Shown here: positions 30,101 through 41,000 of the stretch, one piece after another
Layout of the letters: every line of letters begins with the position of its first letter
Position numbering within the stretch: the first letter of the stretch is position 1
NCBI RefSeq assembly: GCF_004795055.1
Contig: NZ_SSBJ01000005.1
Coordinates: 124,001-188,000 of the forward strand
DNA: 64,000 nt
Reading direction: 5' to 3'
Source of the DNA: Streptomyces sp. A1136
Lineage (GTDB): Bacteria > Actinomycetota > Actinomycetes > Streptomycetales > Streptomycetaceae
Notes under the pieces: generated by a model
What the model saw: the letters and a program-made list of their open reading frames with translations, nothing else
Databases searched by the model: none
What the model was told of the DNA's origin: nothing
Program-made: the position numbers and the translations under genes

Positions 30101-33100
30101 ATCGGCGAGGTGCTCGGCTGCCCGGCGGGCCCAGACGACAACTTCTTCGAGCTCGGCGGCGACAGCATCGCCGCCCTCGGCCTGGTCAGCCGGGCCCGGG
30201 CGCGCGGGTACTCCTTCACCCTGCGCGAGGTCTTCGAGCACAAGACCGCCGCCGCGCTCGCCGCCGCCGTCGGCGACCCCGCGAACGAGCGCCGGGACGG
30301 CGCCCCCGGGGCCGCCGGCGAAGAGGAGTACGGCGAACTGTCCGCGACCCCCGTCATGCGGTGGCTGCTGGACGGTCCCGGCCCCTACGGCCGCTTCAGC
30401 CAGTCCGTCCTGCTCGCCCTGCCCGAGGGCGCCGACGACGCCCGCCTGGTCCGGGTCCTGCAAGCGGTCGTCGACCACCACGCGGCCCTGCGGCTGCGCA
30501 CGACCGAGGGCCCCGAGGGTACGGTCTGCTCGGTCGGCGCCCCCGGGACGGTGGACGCGGCCGGGCTCTACCGCGGCGTCGACACCACCGGGCTGGACGA
30601 CTCGGCGCGCGCCACCCTGACGGAGCGGGCGAGGGACGAAGCGGCCGGTGAACTGGACCCCGCCGCGGGGGTGATGCTGCGGGCGGTCCGCTTCGGCGGC
30701 GCCGGCGCGCCCGGGCGGCTGCTGCTGTGCGTACACCACCTCGCGGTGGACGGCGTGTCCTGGCGGATCCTGATGGACGACCTCGCCGAGGCCTGGTCGG
30801 CGGTGTCCGAGGACCGGCCGGTACGACTCGCCCCGGTCGGCGCCTCCTTCCGCGACTGGACGGCGCACCTGCGACGCCAGGCCCACTCCCCCGAGGTGCT
30901 GGCCCAACTCCCCTTCTGGCAGGCGACCCTGGACCCCGCCCCGGAGGCCGGGGAGTCCGGGACCGCCGCCCCCGCGGCGGCGCCCGCGCTGTGGGACCGG
31001 GTACCCGACCCGGTGCGCGACACCGTCGGCTCCACCCGCACGCTCACCCTGGACCTGCCGGCGGAAGTGGCCGCCCCGCTGCTCTCGGTGGTGCCCGCGG
31101 CCCTGCGCACCGGCCCCGCGGAGATCCTGCTCGCGGCCCTGGCCCTGGCGGCGCGGCACCCCCTGGTCGCCGACGGCGACGGGCCCGGGACCCTGCTGCT
31201 CGACCTGGAGGGCCACGGCCGGGACGACCGGACGGGCCGACACGACCTGTCCCGCACCGTGGGCTGGTTCACCACGCAGTACCCGGTCCGGCTCGACCTG
31301 CGCGCCCTCGACCCGGCCGCGGCGCACCAAGGCGGCGGGGACGCCCTCGCCGAGCTGGTCGGACGGGTCCACGACACCCTGGCGGCCGTGCCCGACCACG
31401 GCACCGGCTACGGCCTGCTGGCCCGGCTGAACCCGGGGACCGCGCGGGAGCTTGCCCCGGCCGCGCAGCCCCGGGTCCTGTTCAACTACCTGGGCCGGTT
31501 CGACGCCTCGGGCGAGGCCCCCTGGGGGCCCGCCGCCGAGGGGGGCGGACTGCGCGCCGCCTGCGATCCGGCGATGCCCGTCGACCACTGCCTGCAGATC
31601 GACGCGCTCGCCCTGGACGGCCCGGCGGGCCCCGCCTTCCGCGCCGTCCTCACCTGGCCGCGGGAGTTGGTCGACCGCTCCGAGGCCGAGGCCCTGGCCG
31701 GCGCGTGGGAGGAGTCCCTGCGGCTGCTGGCCCGCTGGACGCCGCCGTCCGGCGGGGCCGGACGGCCGGCGCCCCGCGACTTCCCCCTGGTACGCCTGAC
31801 CCGGCCGGAGGTGGACGCGCTCGCGGAGCGCTACCCGGCCATGACGGACGTCACCACGCTCTCCCCGTTGCAGGAGGGCCTGTTCTTCCACGCCTCCTAC
31901 GACGCGACGGGCGTGGACGCCTACACCGGCCAGCTCGTGCTGACCCTGGACGGCGCCCTGGACCCGCGGGCCCTGGCCTCGGCCTGCCGCGGCCTGCCGG
32001 CCCGCCACAGCGCGCTGCGCGCCGCCTTCACCGACCGCGGTCTGGACCGGCCCGTACAGGTGGTCCTCGGTGTGGTGGACGTCCCCTGGGAGAGCGCGGA
32101 CCTCTCCGACCTGGACGAGGAGGCGCGGGAACGGGCGTGGGCGGAACTGCTGGCCGCCGACCGGGGCCGCCGCTTCGACCTGGAGCGGCCGCCGCTGGTG
32201 CGCTTCACCCTGGTCCGGCTGGGCGCCGAGCGCCACCGCCTGGTGATGACGAACCACCACATCCTGTGGGACGGCTGGTCCTCCGCGATCCTGCTGCGCG
32301 ACATGTTCGCCGGTTACGCGGCGGCCACCGGCTCGGAGCCGGCCGCCGCCGTCGCGGGCGTCCCCTACCGGGACTACCTCGACTGGCTGGCCCGCCGGGA
32401 CCGGGACGCCGCCACCGCCGCCTGGGGCTCCGCCCTGGCCGGCCTGGAGGAGCCCACCCTGCTGGGGGCCGCCGACCCGAACCGGCTCGACGCGCTGCCC
32501 GAGCGGATCTCGCTGGAGCTGTCGCGCGGGCTGACCGGGCGCCTCACCGAGCGGGCCCGGTCCGCGGGCATCACCCTCAACAGCGTCGTCCAGGGCGCCT
32601 GGGCGGTCCTGCTGTCCCGGCTGACCGGCCGCGACGACGTGGTCTTCGGCGGTACCGTCTCGGGCCGCACGGCCGACCTCGACGGCATCGAGGAGTTGGT
32701 CGGCCTGCTGATCAACACCCTGCCCGTCCGAATGAGGGTACGGCCGACGGAGCCGCTGATCGCCGCGCTGACGCGGTTCCAGGACGAGCAGGCCAGGCTG
32801 ATGGACCACCAGCACCTGGGGCTGGCCGACATCCAGCGGGCCACCGGGCTGGGCACCCTGTTCGACACCACCGTGGTCGTCGAGAACTACCCGTTGGACC
32901 TTGAGTCGATGCGGGAGCCGGTCGGCGGGGTGCGGCTGACGGAGGTCGACGGCTCGGACGCCACCCACTACACCGTCAACCTCATCGTCCTGCCGGGCGA
33001 ACGGCTGCGGCTGCACCTGGACCACCGCCCCGACGTCCTGGACGCGCGGGCCGCGCGCAGCGTGGCGGACGCGCTGGAGCGGCTGCTGGTCACCGCGGCC

Positions 33101-35032
33101 GACGAGCCGGGGACCCCGGTCGGGGAGATCGACCTGCTCTCCGCCGATCAGCACCGGCTGATCGAGGAGTGGAACGACACCGCGGTCCCGGTGCCCGCGA
33201 CCACGCTGGTGGACCTGTTCCGGCGCCAGGTGGCCGCCACGCCGGGGGCTCCGGCGACGGTGTTCCGCGAGGAGCGGCTGTCGTACGCGGAGTTGGACGC
33301 GCGTGCCGAGCGGCTCGCCGGGGCGCTGCGGGCGCACGGGGCGGGTCCCGAGCGGATCGTGGCGGTCGCGTTGCACCGCTCGACGGAGATGGTGGTCGCG
33401 CTGCTGGCCGTACTGAAGTCGGGCGCGGCGTACCTGCCGGTCGACCCGACCCTCCCGGCGGACCGGGTGGCGTACCTGCTGTCGGACGCGCGGCCGGTCC
33501 TGCTGATCACCACCGAGGACGTGGAGCCGCTGCTGCCGACGGGCCCCGGGCCGGTGCGGTTGCGCCCCGACGCCTCCGCCGACACCGACACCGACAACAC
33601 CGACACCGACGGAGGGAGCGTCGAGTGCGCCGGGCGGACACCGCTGCCCTCGCATCCGGCGTACGTGATCTACACCTCCGGCTCGACGGGCCGGCCCAAG
33701 GCGGTCGTCGTCGAACACGCGGCCATCGTCAACCGGCTGCTGTGGATGCAGGACCGCTACGGTCTGGGCGCCGACGACCGGGTGCTGCAGAAGACCCCGT
33801 TCGGCTTCGACGTATCGGTGTGGGAGTTCTTCTGGCCGCTGCTGACGGGAGCCGTGCTCGTGGTGGCCGAGCCCGGCGGGCACAAGGACCCCGCCTACCT
33901 GGCCGAGCTGATCCGGCGCGAGGCGGTCACCACCGTGCACTTCGTGCCGTCGATGCTGGCGGTCTTCGCCCAGGAGCCGGGCGCCGGCCGGTGCCGGTCC
34001 CTGCGCCGGGTGGTGTGCAGTGGCGAGGCACTGCCGGAGGAACTGAAGAACCGGTTCCTCGATGTACTGGACGTGCCGCTGCACAACTTGTACGGGCCCA
34101 CGGAGGCGGCCGTCGACGTCACGCACTGGGACTGCCGGCGCGCGGACGAGGGGCCGGTGCCGATCGGCAGGCCGATCTGGAACACCGCGCTCTACGTCCT
34201 CGACCCGGCGGGGCGCCCCGTGCCGGTGGGCCTGCCGGGCGAGCTGTACCTGGCCGGGGCCGGGTTGGCCCGCGGCTACCTGCGGCGACCGGAACTGACC
34301 GCGGAGCGCTTCCCGCTGGACCCCTTCGGACCCGCGGGCTCCCGGATGTACCGCACGGGCGACATCGTCCGGCGGCGCGGTGACGGCGCGGTGGAGTACC
34401 TGGGCCGTACCGACGACCAGGTGAAGATCCACGGCTTCCGGATCGAGCTCGGCGAGATCGAGACCTCGCTCGCCCGGCTGCCCGGGGTGGGCAGCGCCGC
34501 GGTGGTGGTCCGCGAGGACGTACCGGGCGAGCGCAGGCTCGCCGGGTACGTGGTCCCGGCCGCCGGCGCGATGCTCGACGCGGCGGGAATGCGCGCGGAA
34601 CTGGCGCGGTCGCTGCCGGAGTACATGGTGCCCCTGCTGCTCGTGGTCGACGCGCTGCCGGTCACCCCCAACGGCAAGCTCGACCGCAAGGCGTTGCCGG
34701 CGCCCGCGTCGGCGGCCGCTCCCACCGCGCACGAACCGCCCGTCGGGGAGACCGAGGAGTTCGTCGCGCACGTCTGGCAGGCGGTCCTGGACCGCACGGA
34801 CATCGGACGCCACGACGACTTCTTCGCGATCGGCGGCCACTCGCTGAGCGCCACCCGGGTCGCGGCCCGGCTGCGCCAGGCGCTCGGCCTGGAACTGCCG
34901 CTGCGCACCCTCTTCGAACACCGGACCGTCGCAGGCCTCGCCACGGCGGTCGAAACGGCCCTCTTCGCCGACATCGCCGCCACGGCGGACGACGCAGCGC
35001 TTTCACTCGTATCCCAGGGAGAGACCTCGTGA
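27137..35032 (+). CDS. NRPS: C-A-T-E-C-A(Ser)-T
   Basis: 2631 aa. Order: C1 (~7-440, HHIVADG ~140), A1 (~470-960), T1 (Ser1010 in GGDS), epimerase (~1065-1530, HHLAVDG ~1201, WFTTQYPV), C2 (~1565-1995, HHILWDG ~1707), A2 (~2010-2510), T2 (Ser2569 in GGHS). C1 begins PLTSPQTGVWFAQQ, resembling EntF-type first C domains that accept an unusual or acyl starter. C2 begins LSPLQEGLFFH, the DCL style expected after an epimerase. A1 pocket residues read D-V-L-D-S-G-A-V-S-K and are not assigned. A2 reads D-V-W-H-V-S-L-V-D-K, a clear serine code. It therefore adds a D-residue then L-Ser. The stop overlaps the start of the next NRPS (GTGA). Confidence 0.94.
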   Translation: MATHDHGFLPLTSPQTGVWFAQQLDPARSDYTIGEYLEIDGALDVGLFEEALRRTLTETEALGMRFAEVDGVVRQTRADRPPFRLATADVGDRPDPAAEAEALMRAELARPIDLATGDVTRQLLVRTGPHTHRWLQAYHHIVADGVSGSLLARRTAEVYTALATGAPVPGSDAAPWDAIVAEEQAYLRSEEHGRDREFWRAKLADAPEPVSFTGHTPARPTGTAVRVSRDLDAVDASALRDAARRFGTRWSALVMAAAAGYLHRVGATEDVVLGLPVTGRTTPAARRTPGMFSKVLPLRLRVTGAMSVEELVRTTSAAVKEALRHQRYRVEELYSGTDGSGARPWDAVVNLMSFDYGLSFGGAGATAHNLAVGPVDHVSVNVYDRGGDSPLTVQVEGDAAEGGTEALAAHRERFVRFLLALAAADPSAPVDSLGLLTGADEERLAVLCDGGSTASAQDRLLHELFEEQAARTPDAVAVVCAGERIGYAELDAWAERIADRLRPSTTPGTPVGVSVGRSPAMVAALLGVLKAGGCYVPIDPALPRRRIAYIVRDADIRTAVAGPGVADCLPADLGNLVATGERPREPLAAARRPGATSSSGNAVSPDSPAYLLYTSGSTGEPKGVLVPHAAAADFVLGHLALCGVAPATAAGSGERFLGFASLSFDVSVLDVFGALLSGSALVLATDEERTDVDRLQALLAGERVTVADLPPALLPLLDPAAVPALRFLSTGGEAPSADAVDRWARDGREVWNAYGPTEAAVSVTMHRCVSPSNGQVPPIGRPMVNHRAYVLDPRLRALPPGAAGELCVAGAGLAHGYAGRPGMTADRFVPDPFAPVPGARMYRTGDLVRWSAQGQLEFLGRMDQQVKVNGHRIEPGEIESVLIGHPTVGQASVTVHEASGGGRRLVAFVAPASGAIVVEPAELAAHLAQAVPRYMVPHTFVVLDRLPLTPGGKVDRKALVVPTTADAPPATADPQRPYSAAERTLGTLIGEVLGCPAGPDDNFFELGGDSIAALGLVSRARARGYSFTLREVFEHKTAAALAAAVGDPANERRDGAPGAAGEEEYGELSATPVMRWLLDGPGPYGRFSQSVLLALPEGADDARLVRVLQAVVDHHAALRLRTTEGPEGTVCSVGAPGTVDAAGLYRGVDTTGLDDSARATLTERARDEAAGELDPAAGVMLRAVRFGGAGAPGRLLLCVHHLAVDGVSWRILMDDLAEAWSAVSEDRPVRLAPVGASFRDWTAHLRRQAHSPEVLAQLPFWQATLDPAPEAGESGTAAPAAAPALWDRVPDPVRDTVGSTRTLTLDLPAEVAAPLLSVVPAALRTGPAEILLAALALAARHPLVADGDGPGTLLLDLEGHGRDDRTGRHDLSRTVGWFTTQYPVRLDLRALDPAAAHQGGGDALAELVGRVHDTLAAVPDHGTGYGLLARLNPGTARELAPAAQPRVLFNYLGRFDASGEAPWGPAAEGGGLRAACDPAMPVDHCLQIDALALDGPAGPAFRAVLTWPRELVDRSEAEALAGAWEESLRLLARWTPPSGGAGRPAPRDFPLVRLTRPEVDALAERYPAMTDVTTLSPLQEGLFFHASYDATGVDAYTGQLVLTLDGALDPRALASACRGLPARHSALRAAFTDRGLDRPVQVVLGVVDVPWESADLSDLDEEARERAWAELLAADRGRRFDLERPPLVRFTLVRLGAERHRLVMTNHHILWDGWSSAILLRDMFAGYAAATGSEPAAAVAGVPYRDYLDWLARRDRDAATAAWGSALAGLEEPTLLGAADPNRLDALPERISLELSRGLTGRLTERARSAGITLNSVVQGAWAVLLSRLTGRDDVVFGGTVSGRTADLDGIEELVGLLINTLPVRMRVRPTEPLIAALTRFQDEQARLMDHQHLGLADIQRATGLGTLFDTTVVVENYPLDLESMREPVGGVRLTEVDGSDATHYTVNLIVLPGERLRLHLDHRPDVLDARAARSVADALERLLVTAADEPGTPVGEIDLLSADQHRLIEEWNDTAVPVPATTLVDLFRRQVAATPGAPATVFREERLSYAELDARAERLAGALRAHGAGPERIVAVALHRSTEMVVALLAVLKSGAAYLPVDPTLPADRVAYLLSDARPVLLITTEDVEPLLPTGPGPVRLRPDASADTDTDNTDTDGGSVECAGRTPLPSHPAYVIYTSGSTGRPKAVVVEHAAIVNRLLWMQDRYGLGADDRVLQKTPFGFDVSVWEFFWPLLTGAVLVVAEPGGHKDPAYLAELIRREAVTTVHFVPSMLAVFAQEPGAGRCRSLRRVVCSGEALPEELKNRFLDVLDVPLHNLYGPTEAAVDVTHWDCRRADEGPVPIGRPIWNTALYVLDPAGRPVPVGLPGELYLAGAGLARGYLRRPELTAERFPLDPFGPAGSRMYRTGDIVRRRGDGAVEYLGRTDDQVKIHGFRIELGEIETSLARLPGVGSAAVVVREDVPGERRLAGYVVPAAGAMLDAAGMRAELARSLPEYMVPLLLVVDALPVTPNGKLDRKALPAPASAAAPTAHEPPVGETEEFVAHVWQAVLDRTDIGRHDDFFAIGGHSLSATRVAARLRQALGLELPLRTLFEHRTVAGLATAVETALFADIAATADDAALSLVSQGETS

Positions 35033-38000
35033 CCACCCAGGAGAGCTCGCCGGCGGCTGTGCCGGCGGCAGTCGACAGCCGGCTCGCGGCAGCCCGTGAG
35101 CTGCTGCGCAGCCGGGTCCGGGCCGCGCTGACGGACCCGTCGGCCGCCCCGGGGACCGCGGCGGACGGCACCGCCGGGGCGGCCGGGAGCGGTTCGCCGG
35201 CCCGTGAGCCGGTCGCCTCGTTCGCCCAGGAGCGGATGTGGCTCGCGGACCGGATGGCCGACGGCCGCTCCGGGTACGCGATCCCCCAGGTCGTGCGGAT
35301 GCGCGGCACGCTGCGCCCGGAGCCGCTGCGACAGGCGCTGACGGCCGTGGTCGAACGCCACGCCACGCTGCGCACCGTGTTCGAGGAGCGCGACGGACTG
35401 CCCCACCCGGTGGTCCTGCCGGCACCCGACTCCGTACCGCTGCCGGTCCTCGATCCGGGGGCGGGCCCGCTGGAGGAGTTGGAGCTCCGGGCCCGCGGGT
35501 TGGCCCTGGAGGAGGTCCGCAAGCCCTTCGACCTGGCCCGGGGCCCGCTGCTGCGCGCGCTGCTGATCCGGCTGGGCGCCGAGGACCACCTGCTGGTGCT
35601 GGTGGTCCACCACATCGCCACCGACGGCTGGTCCATGGGACTGCTGTGGCAGGAGCTGGCCGACGGGTACACCGCCCTGGTCCAGGGAAGGCCGCTGCCC
35701 GCACCGGCCCTGCCGCTCGACTACCAGGCGTACGCCCGCTTCCAGCGCGAGCGTTTCGAACACGGGCTGATGGACGGCCAGTTGAGATTCTGGGAGCGTT
35801 CCCTCGCCGGTCTCGAACCGTTGGAGCTGCCCACCGACCGGCCGCGTCCAACCCGTCGCAGCGGCGACGGACAGAGCCTGCCGTTCACCCTCGATCCGTC
35901 GTTGACGCGGCGGCTGCGCCGGCTCGCCGAAGCCCACGGCGTCACCCTGTTCATGACGCTGCTCGCCGGCTTCCAGACCGCCTTGGGCCGGTACGGCGGC
36001 AGCACCGACATCGCGGTGGGCACCCCGGTCGCGGGGCGCGACCGGGTCGAGCTGGAGCCGCTGATCGGCTTCTTCGTCAACACCCTGGTGCTGCGCACCG
36101 ACCTGTCGGGCGAGATCGGCTTCGACGGGTTGCTGGAGCGCGTGCGCCGCGTCACCCTCGACGCGTACGACCACCAGGAGGTGCCCTTCGACCGGGTGGT
36201 GGAGCGGCTGAGCCCCGAGCGGGTCGGCGACCGCAACCCGCTGGTGCAGGTCATGTTCGCGTCCGCCCAGGACGAGACGGCCGGACTGCGCCTGCCGGGG
36301 GTCTGCGCCGAGGCGGTGACGGCCGACTTCGGCGGTTCCCTCTTCGACATCAGCGTGTTCGTCGCCGAGGGCGCCGACGACTGCACCGGCTCCTTCGTCT
36401 TCGACACCGACCTGTTCGACCGGGCCACGGCCGAACAGGTCCTCGCCCACTACCTGGAGCTGCTCGCCGCGGCCGCCGCCGAACCGGGCCGCCCCCTCGC
36501 GGAGCTGCTGCCCTCCGCCGCCACCGCCGAGCGGCTGGTCGGCACCGGGCACGGCGTCGTGCGCGCCGACCTCGCCCCGGCGACGCTGACCGAGCTGTTC
36601 GCCGACCGGGTGCGCACCTCCCCGGACGCCGTGGCCGTCGTGTGCGGGACGCACCGGCTCACCTACGCCGAACTCGACGCGCGTTCCGACGCGTTGGCGG
36701 CCCGGCTGGTCGAGTCCGGGGTGGTCCGCGAATCGGCGGTGGCACTGCTCTTGGAGCGCTCCCCGCAGGTGCCGGTGGCCATGCTCGCCGTCCTGAAGGC
36801 GGGCGGCGCGTACGTCCCCCTCAACGCGGACTTCCCCGTCGAGCGGCTGCACTGGATGCTGGAGCGCACCGGCGCCCGGGTACTGCTCGCCGATCCAACC
36901 ACGGCCGGCCACGAGGCCGTCGCGACCGCGCCGGCCGGGGTGCGGGTGCTCGACGTGACGGCGCCGGCGCCGGACCGGTCCGCCGTGGACATCGCGTCCT
37001 GCGTCCCGGACCAGCTGGCATACGTCATGTACACCTCCGGCTCGACAGGCGAGCCCAAGGGCATCGCCGTCACCCACGCCAATGTGGCCGCGCTCGCCCG
37101 GGACTCCGCCTTCGGACCGGCGCACCGCCGGGTGCTCGCCCACTCCCCGCTGTCCTTCGACGCCTCGACGTACGAGCTGTGGGTGCCGCTGCTGGCCGGC
37201 GGCACCGTCGTCGTGGCCCCGCCCGGCCGGATCGACACGGCCGCCCTCAGGGACCTCGTCCGGGAGCACGGGATCACCACCCTGTGGCTGACCGCCGCCC
37301 TGTTCAACCTGGTCGTCGAGGAGTGCGTGGAACTCCTCACCGAGGTCCGGGAGGTGTGGACGGGCGGCGAGGCGGCCTCGCCCGAGGTGTTCCGCCGGGC
37401 CCTGACCGCGGCCCCCGACACCCTCCTGACCAACGCCTACGGCCCCACGGAGACCACCACCTTCGCCACCCGGCACACCCTGGACGCCCGCGCGGGCCGC
37501 GGGGTCGACGGGCGCGTCCCGATCGGCACGCCGCTGGACGACACCCGGCTGTACGTGCTCGACGAGAGGGGCCGTCCGGTACCCGAGGGCGCGGTCGGTG
37601 AACTGTGCGTCGGCGGCACCGGCCTGGCCCGCGGCTACCTGGGGCGGCCGGGGCTGACCGCCCGCCAGTTCGCCGTCGACCCGTACGGGCCGCCCGGCGC
37701 CCGCATGTACCGCACCGGCGACCTCGCCAGGCGCCTCCCCGACGGCACCGTCGACTACCTGGGACGGGCCGACCAGCAGGTCAAGATCCGCGGGTTCCGC
37801 ATCGAGCCCGGGGAGATCGAGGCCGAGTTGCTGCGCGTCGCACAGGTCGGGCAGGCCGCCGTCGTCGTGCGCGCGGACGCCTGCGGCGAGCAGCGGCTCG
37901 TCGCGTACGTGGTGGCCGCGCCGGGCGCCTGCGCCGATCCCGACGACCTGCACCGCGCCCTGGCCGCACGTCTTCCCGCCTACATGCTCCCGGCCGCGAT

Positions 38001-41000
38001 CGTGGTGCTGGACGCCCTGCCGGTGACCCCGAACGGGAAGCTGGACCGCCGGGCGCTGCCCGCTCCGCCCGAAGGGCACGTGCGGCGGGCCGGGTTCACC
38101 GCTCCCGCCTCCGCCACCGAGGAGCTCGTCGCCGAGGTCTGGGGCGAGGTGCTCGGGCGCGACCGCATCGGGCGCCACGACGACTTCTTCGACCTGGGCG
38201 GCCACTCACTGCGCGCCACCCGGGTGGTGTCCCGGCTCGGCGGTCGACTCGGCAGGGCCGTCCCCCTGCGGCTGCTGTTCGAGAACCCGGTGCTCGAAGC
38301 GTTCGCCGCGGCCCTCGATCCGGCGCGCGGCGAGGGCGCGCAGGCGGACCCGGCGGACACCGCCGCCGACGTGATCGCACCGCGCCCCGCCGGCGCACCG
38401 GCGCCGCTGTCCTTCGCCCAGCAACGCCTCTGGTTCCTCGACCAGTTGCAACCGGGACGTCCCGACTACAACATCCCCGTCGTCACCCGACTGCACGGCG
38501 ACCTCGACACCGCCGCCATGCTCGACGCCCTGCGCACCGTCGTCGAACGGCACGAGGTGCTGCGCTCACGGATCACCGAGGGGCCCCTGGGCCCGGTACA
38601 GGCCGTCGAGCCGCCGGCGGTGTTCGTCCCGCTGCTCACCGACCTCGGCGAACTGCCCCCGGAGCAGGCCCGCTCGCGGGCCCTGGGGCTGGCGCACGCG
38701 GACGCGGCCGCCCCCTTCGACCTGACGACGGCGCCGCTGCTGCGCGCCCGGCTGGTGCGGACGGCCGCCGACGAGCACCTCCTCGTGCTGGTCCTGCACC
38801 ACACCGTCGGCGACGGTTGGTCGATGCCGGTGCTGTGGCAGGAGCTCTCGCGCTCCTACGCGGCGCTGAGCCGCGGGCAACGGCCCGCCCTGCCCGCGCT
38901 GCGCGTCCAGTACGGGGACTTCGCGCACTGGCAGCAGCAGCGCCTGGCCGACGGCGCCGTCGACCGGGGCATCGCCCACTGGCGCACCCGGCTGGCGGGG
39001 CTCGCACCGCTGGAACTGCCCACCGACCGGCCGCGTCCCGCCGGCCGCTCCGGCGCCGGCGACACCGTGTCCTTCGAGGTGCCGGCCGAGCTGGCCGCAC
39101 GCCTGGGCGCCGTGGCCCGGGAGCACGGAGCCACCCTGTTCATGGTGCTGCTGGCCGGCTTCCAGTCGCTGCTGGCCCGCTACACGGGGCAGTACGACGT
39201 CGCGGTGGGCTCACCCATCGCGGGCCGCGACCGTACCGAACTGGAGCCGCTGATCGGCTTCTTCGTCAACACCCTGGTCCTGCGCACCGACCTGTCGGGC
39301 GATCCCGCCTTCGGCACGCTGCTGGGCCGGGTCAGGGAGACCGCGCTCCAGGCGTACGAGCACCAGGACGTGCCCTTCGACCGGCTGGTGGAGGAGCTCC
39401 GGCCGGAGCGCGACCTCAGCCGCAACCCGCTGTTCGACGTGCTCTTCCAGCTCCACCCCGAGCAGCCGGACGCGCTGCCGCTGGAGGGGGTGCGGGTGGA
39501 GACCGTCGAGACCGCCAACGGGACCGCCAAGTTCGACCTCAGCCTGGCCATGACGGAGCACCCGGGCGGGCTGACGGGCACCCTGAGCTACGCCACCGAC
39601 CTCTTCGACCGCGGCACGGCCGAGCGGTTCGGCGCCCACTACCTGCGCCTGCTGCGCTCGGCCGCCGACCGGCCGGACGCCCCGCTGTCCCGGCTGGATG
39701 TGCTGTCGGTGGGCGAACGGGCGGCCCTCCTCGGCGAGGACTCCCCCGCCGCCCCGCAGACCAACGCCCCGGCGACGACCCTGCACTCCCTGGTCGAGGA
39801 GCAGGCCCGGCTGCGGCCCACCGCGACCGCGGTGAGCTGCGCGGGACGCTCCACCAGTTATGCCGGGCTCAACGCGGCGGCCAACCGGCTGGCCCGCAGG
39901 CTGCGGGACAGCGGCATCGGCCCGGAGACCACGGTCGCGGTGATGACCGGCCGCGACACCCGCATGGTCGTGGCCGTGCTGGCCGTGCTCAAGGCGGGCG
40001 GCGCGTACGTCCCCGTCGACCCGGGCCACCCGGCCGAGCGGATCCGTACGGTACTGGCGGACAGCGGGGCCCGGCTGCTCCTGACCGGCGGGCTGCCCGA
40101 GGAGGTGACGCCCCGACTGCCGGACTCCGTGCCCGTACTGGAACTGGACGAGGTGTCGGCGACGGACGGCGCCGCCGACGCGGACGACCCGGACGCGGCG
40201 GACCTGCCGGCCCTCGCCGGACCGGACCACCTGGCCTACCTGCTGTACACCTCGGGATCGACCGGCAGGCCCAAGGGCGTCGCCGTCCCGCACGCCGCGA
40301 TCACCGGCTACCTCGCGGCGCTGACCGCCACCTTCGCGATAGGCGCCGGGGACACCGTGCTCGCCCGCACCGCGCTCACCTTCGACCCCTCGGTCCGTGA
40401 CCTGTTCGCCCCGCTCACCACCGGCGGGCGGGTCGTCCTGGCCTCGCAGGACGAGGCCGCGGACCCGGACGCCCTGGCCCGGCTGCTGCGCGCCGAGCGG
40501 GTCTCCGCGCTGCTGTCGATCGTGCCCTCGATGCTGGCCCCACTGGTCGAGGCCGTCCCCGAGCCCTGCCCGGACCTGCGGCTGGTGATGACCACGGGCG
40601 AGGCGCTGACGGCCGGACTGGCCCGGGCGGCCCGCGCGCTGGGCCCGGCCGGACGGCTGCGGCTGGTCAACCAGTACGGCCCGACCGAATGCACCAACAC
40701 GACCACCTACCACGTCGTGACGGACGCCGACATCGACAGCGGCCGCATCCCCATCGGCCGCCCGCTGCCGGGTGCCCGCGTCCTCGTCCTCGGCGAGCGG
40801 CTCGAACCGCTCCCGCGCGGGGCGATCGGCGAACTGTTCATCGCCGGCCGGGGAGTCGCCCGCGGCTACCTGGGTGACCCGGGCCGCACCGCCGAGGCCT
40901 ACCCGCCGGACCCCTACGGTCCGCCCGGTGCGCGCATGTACCGGACGGGAGACCTGGCGCGACTGCGCTCCGACGGGGTCCTGGAGTTCCACGGCCGCCG

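Noticed and set aside
27089-34921. Long - strand frame opposite the C-A-T-E-C-A-T NRPS
   Set aside because: Low-complexity shadow of the + strand gene; no motif, no ribosome binding site.
34276-38205. - strand frame of about 1300 codons
   Set aside because: Shadow of two real NRPS genes, spanning their junction; composition typical of antisense frames.
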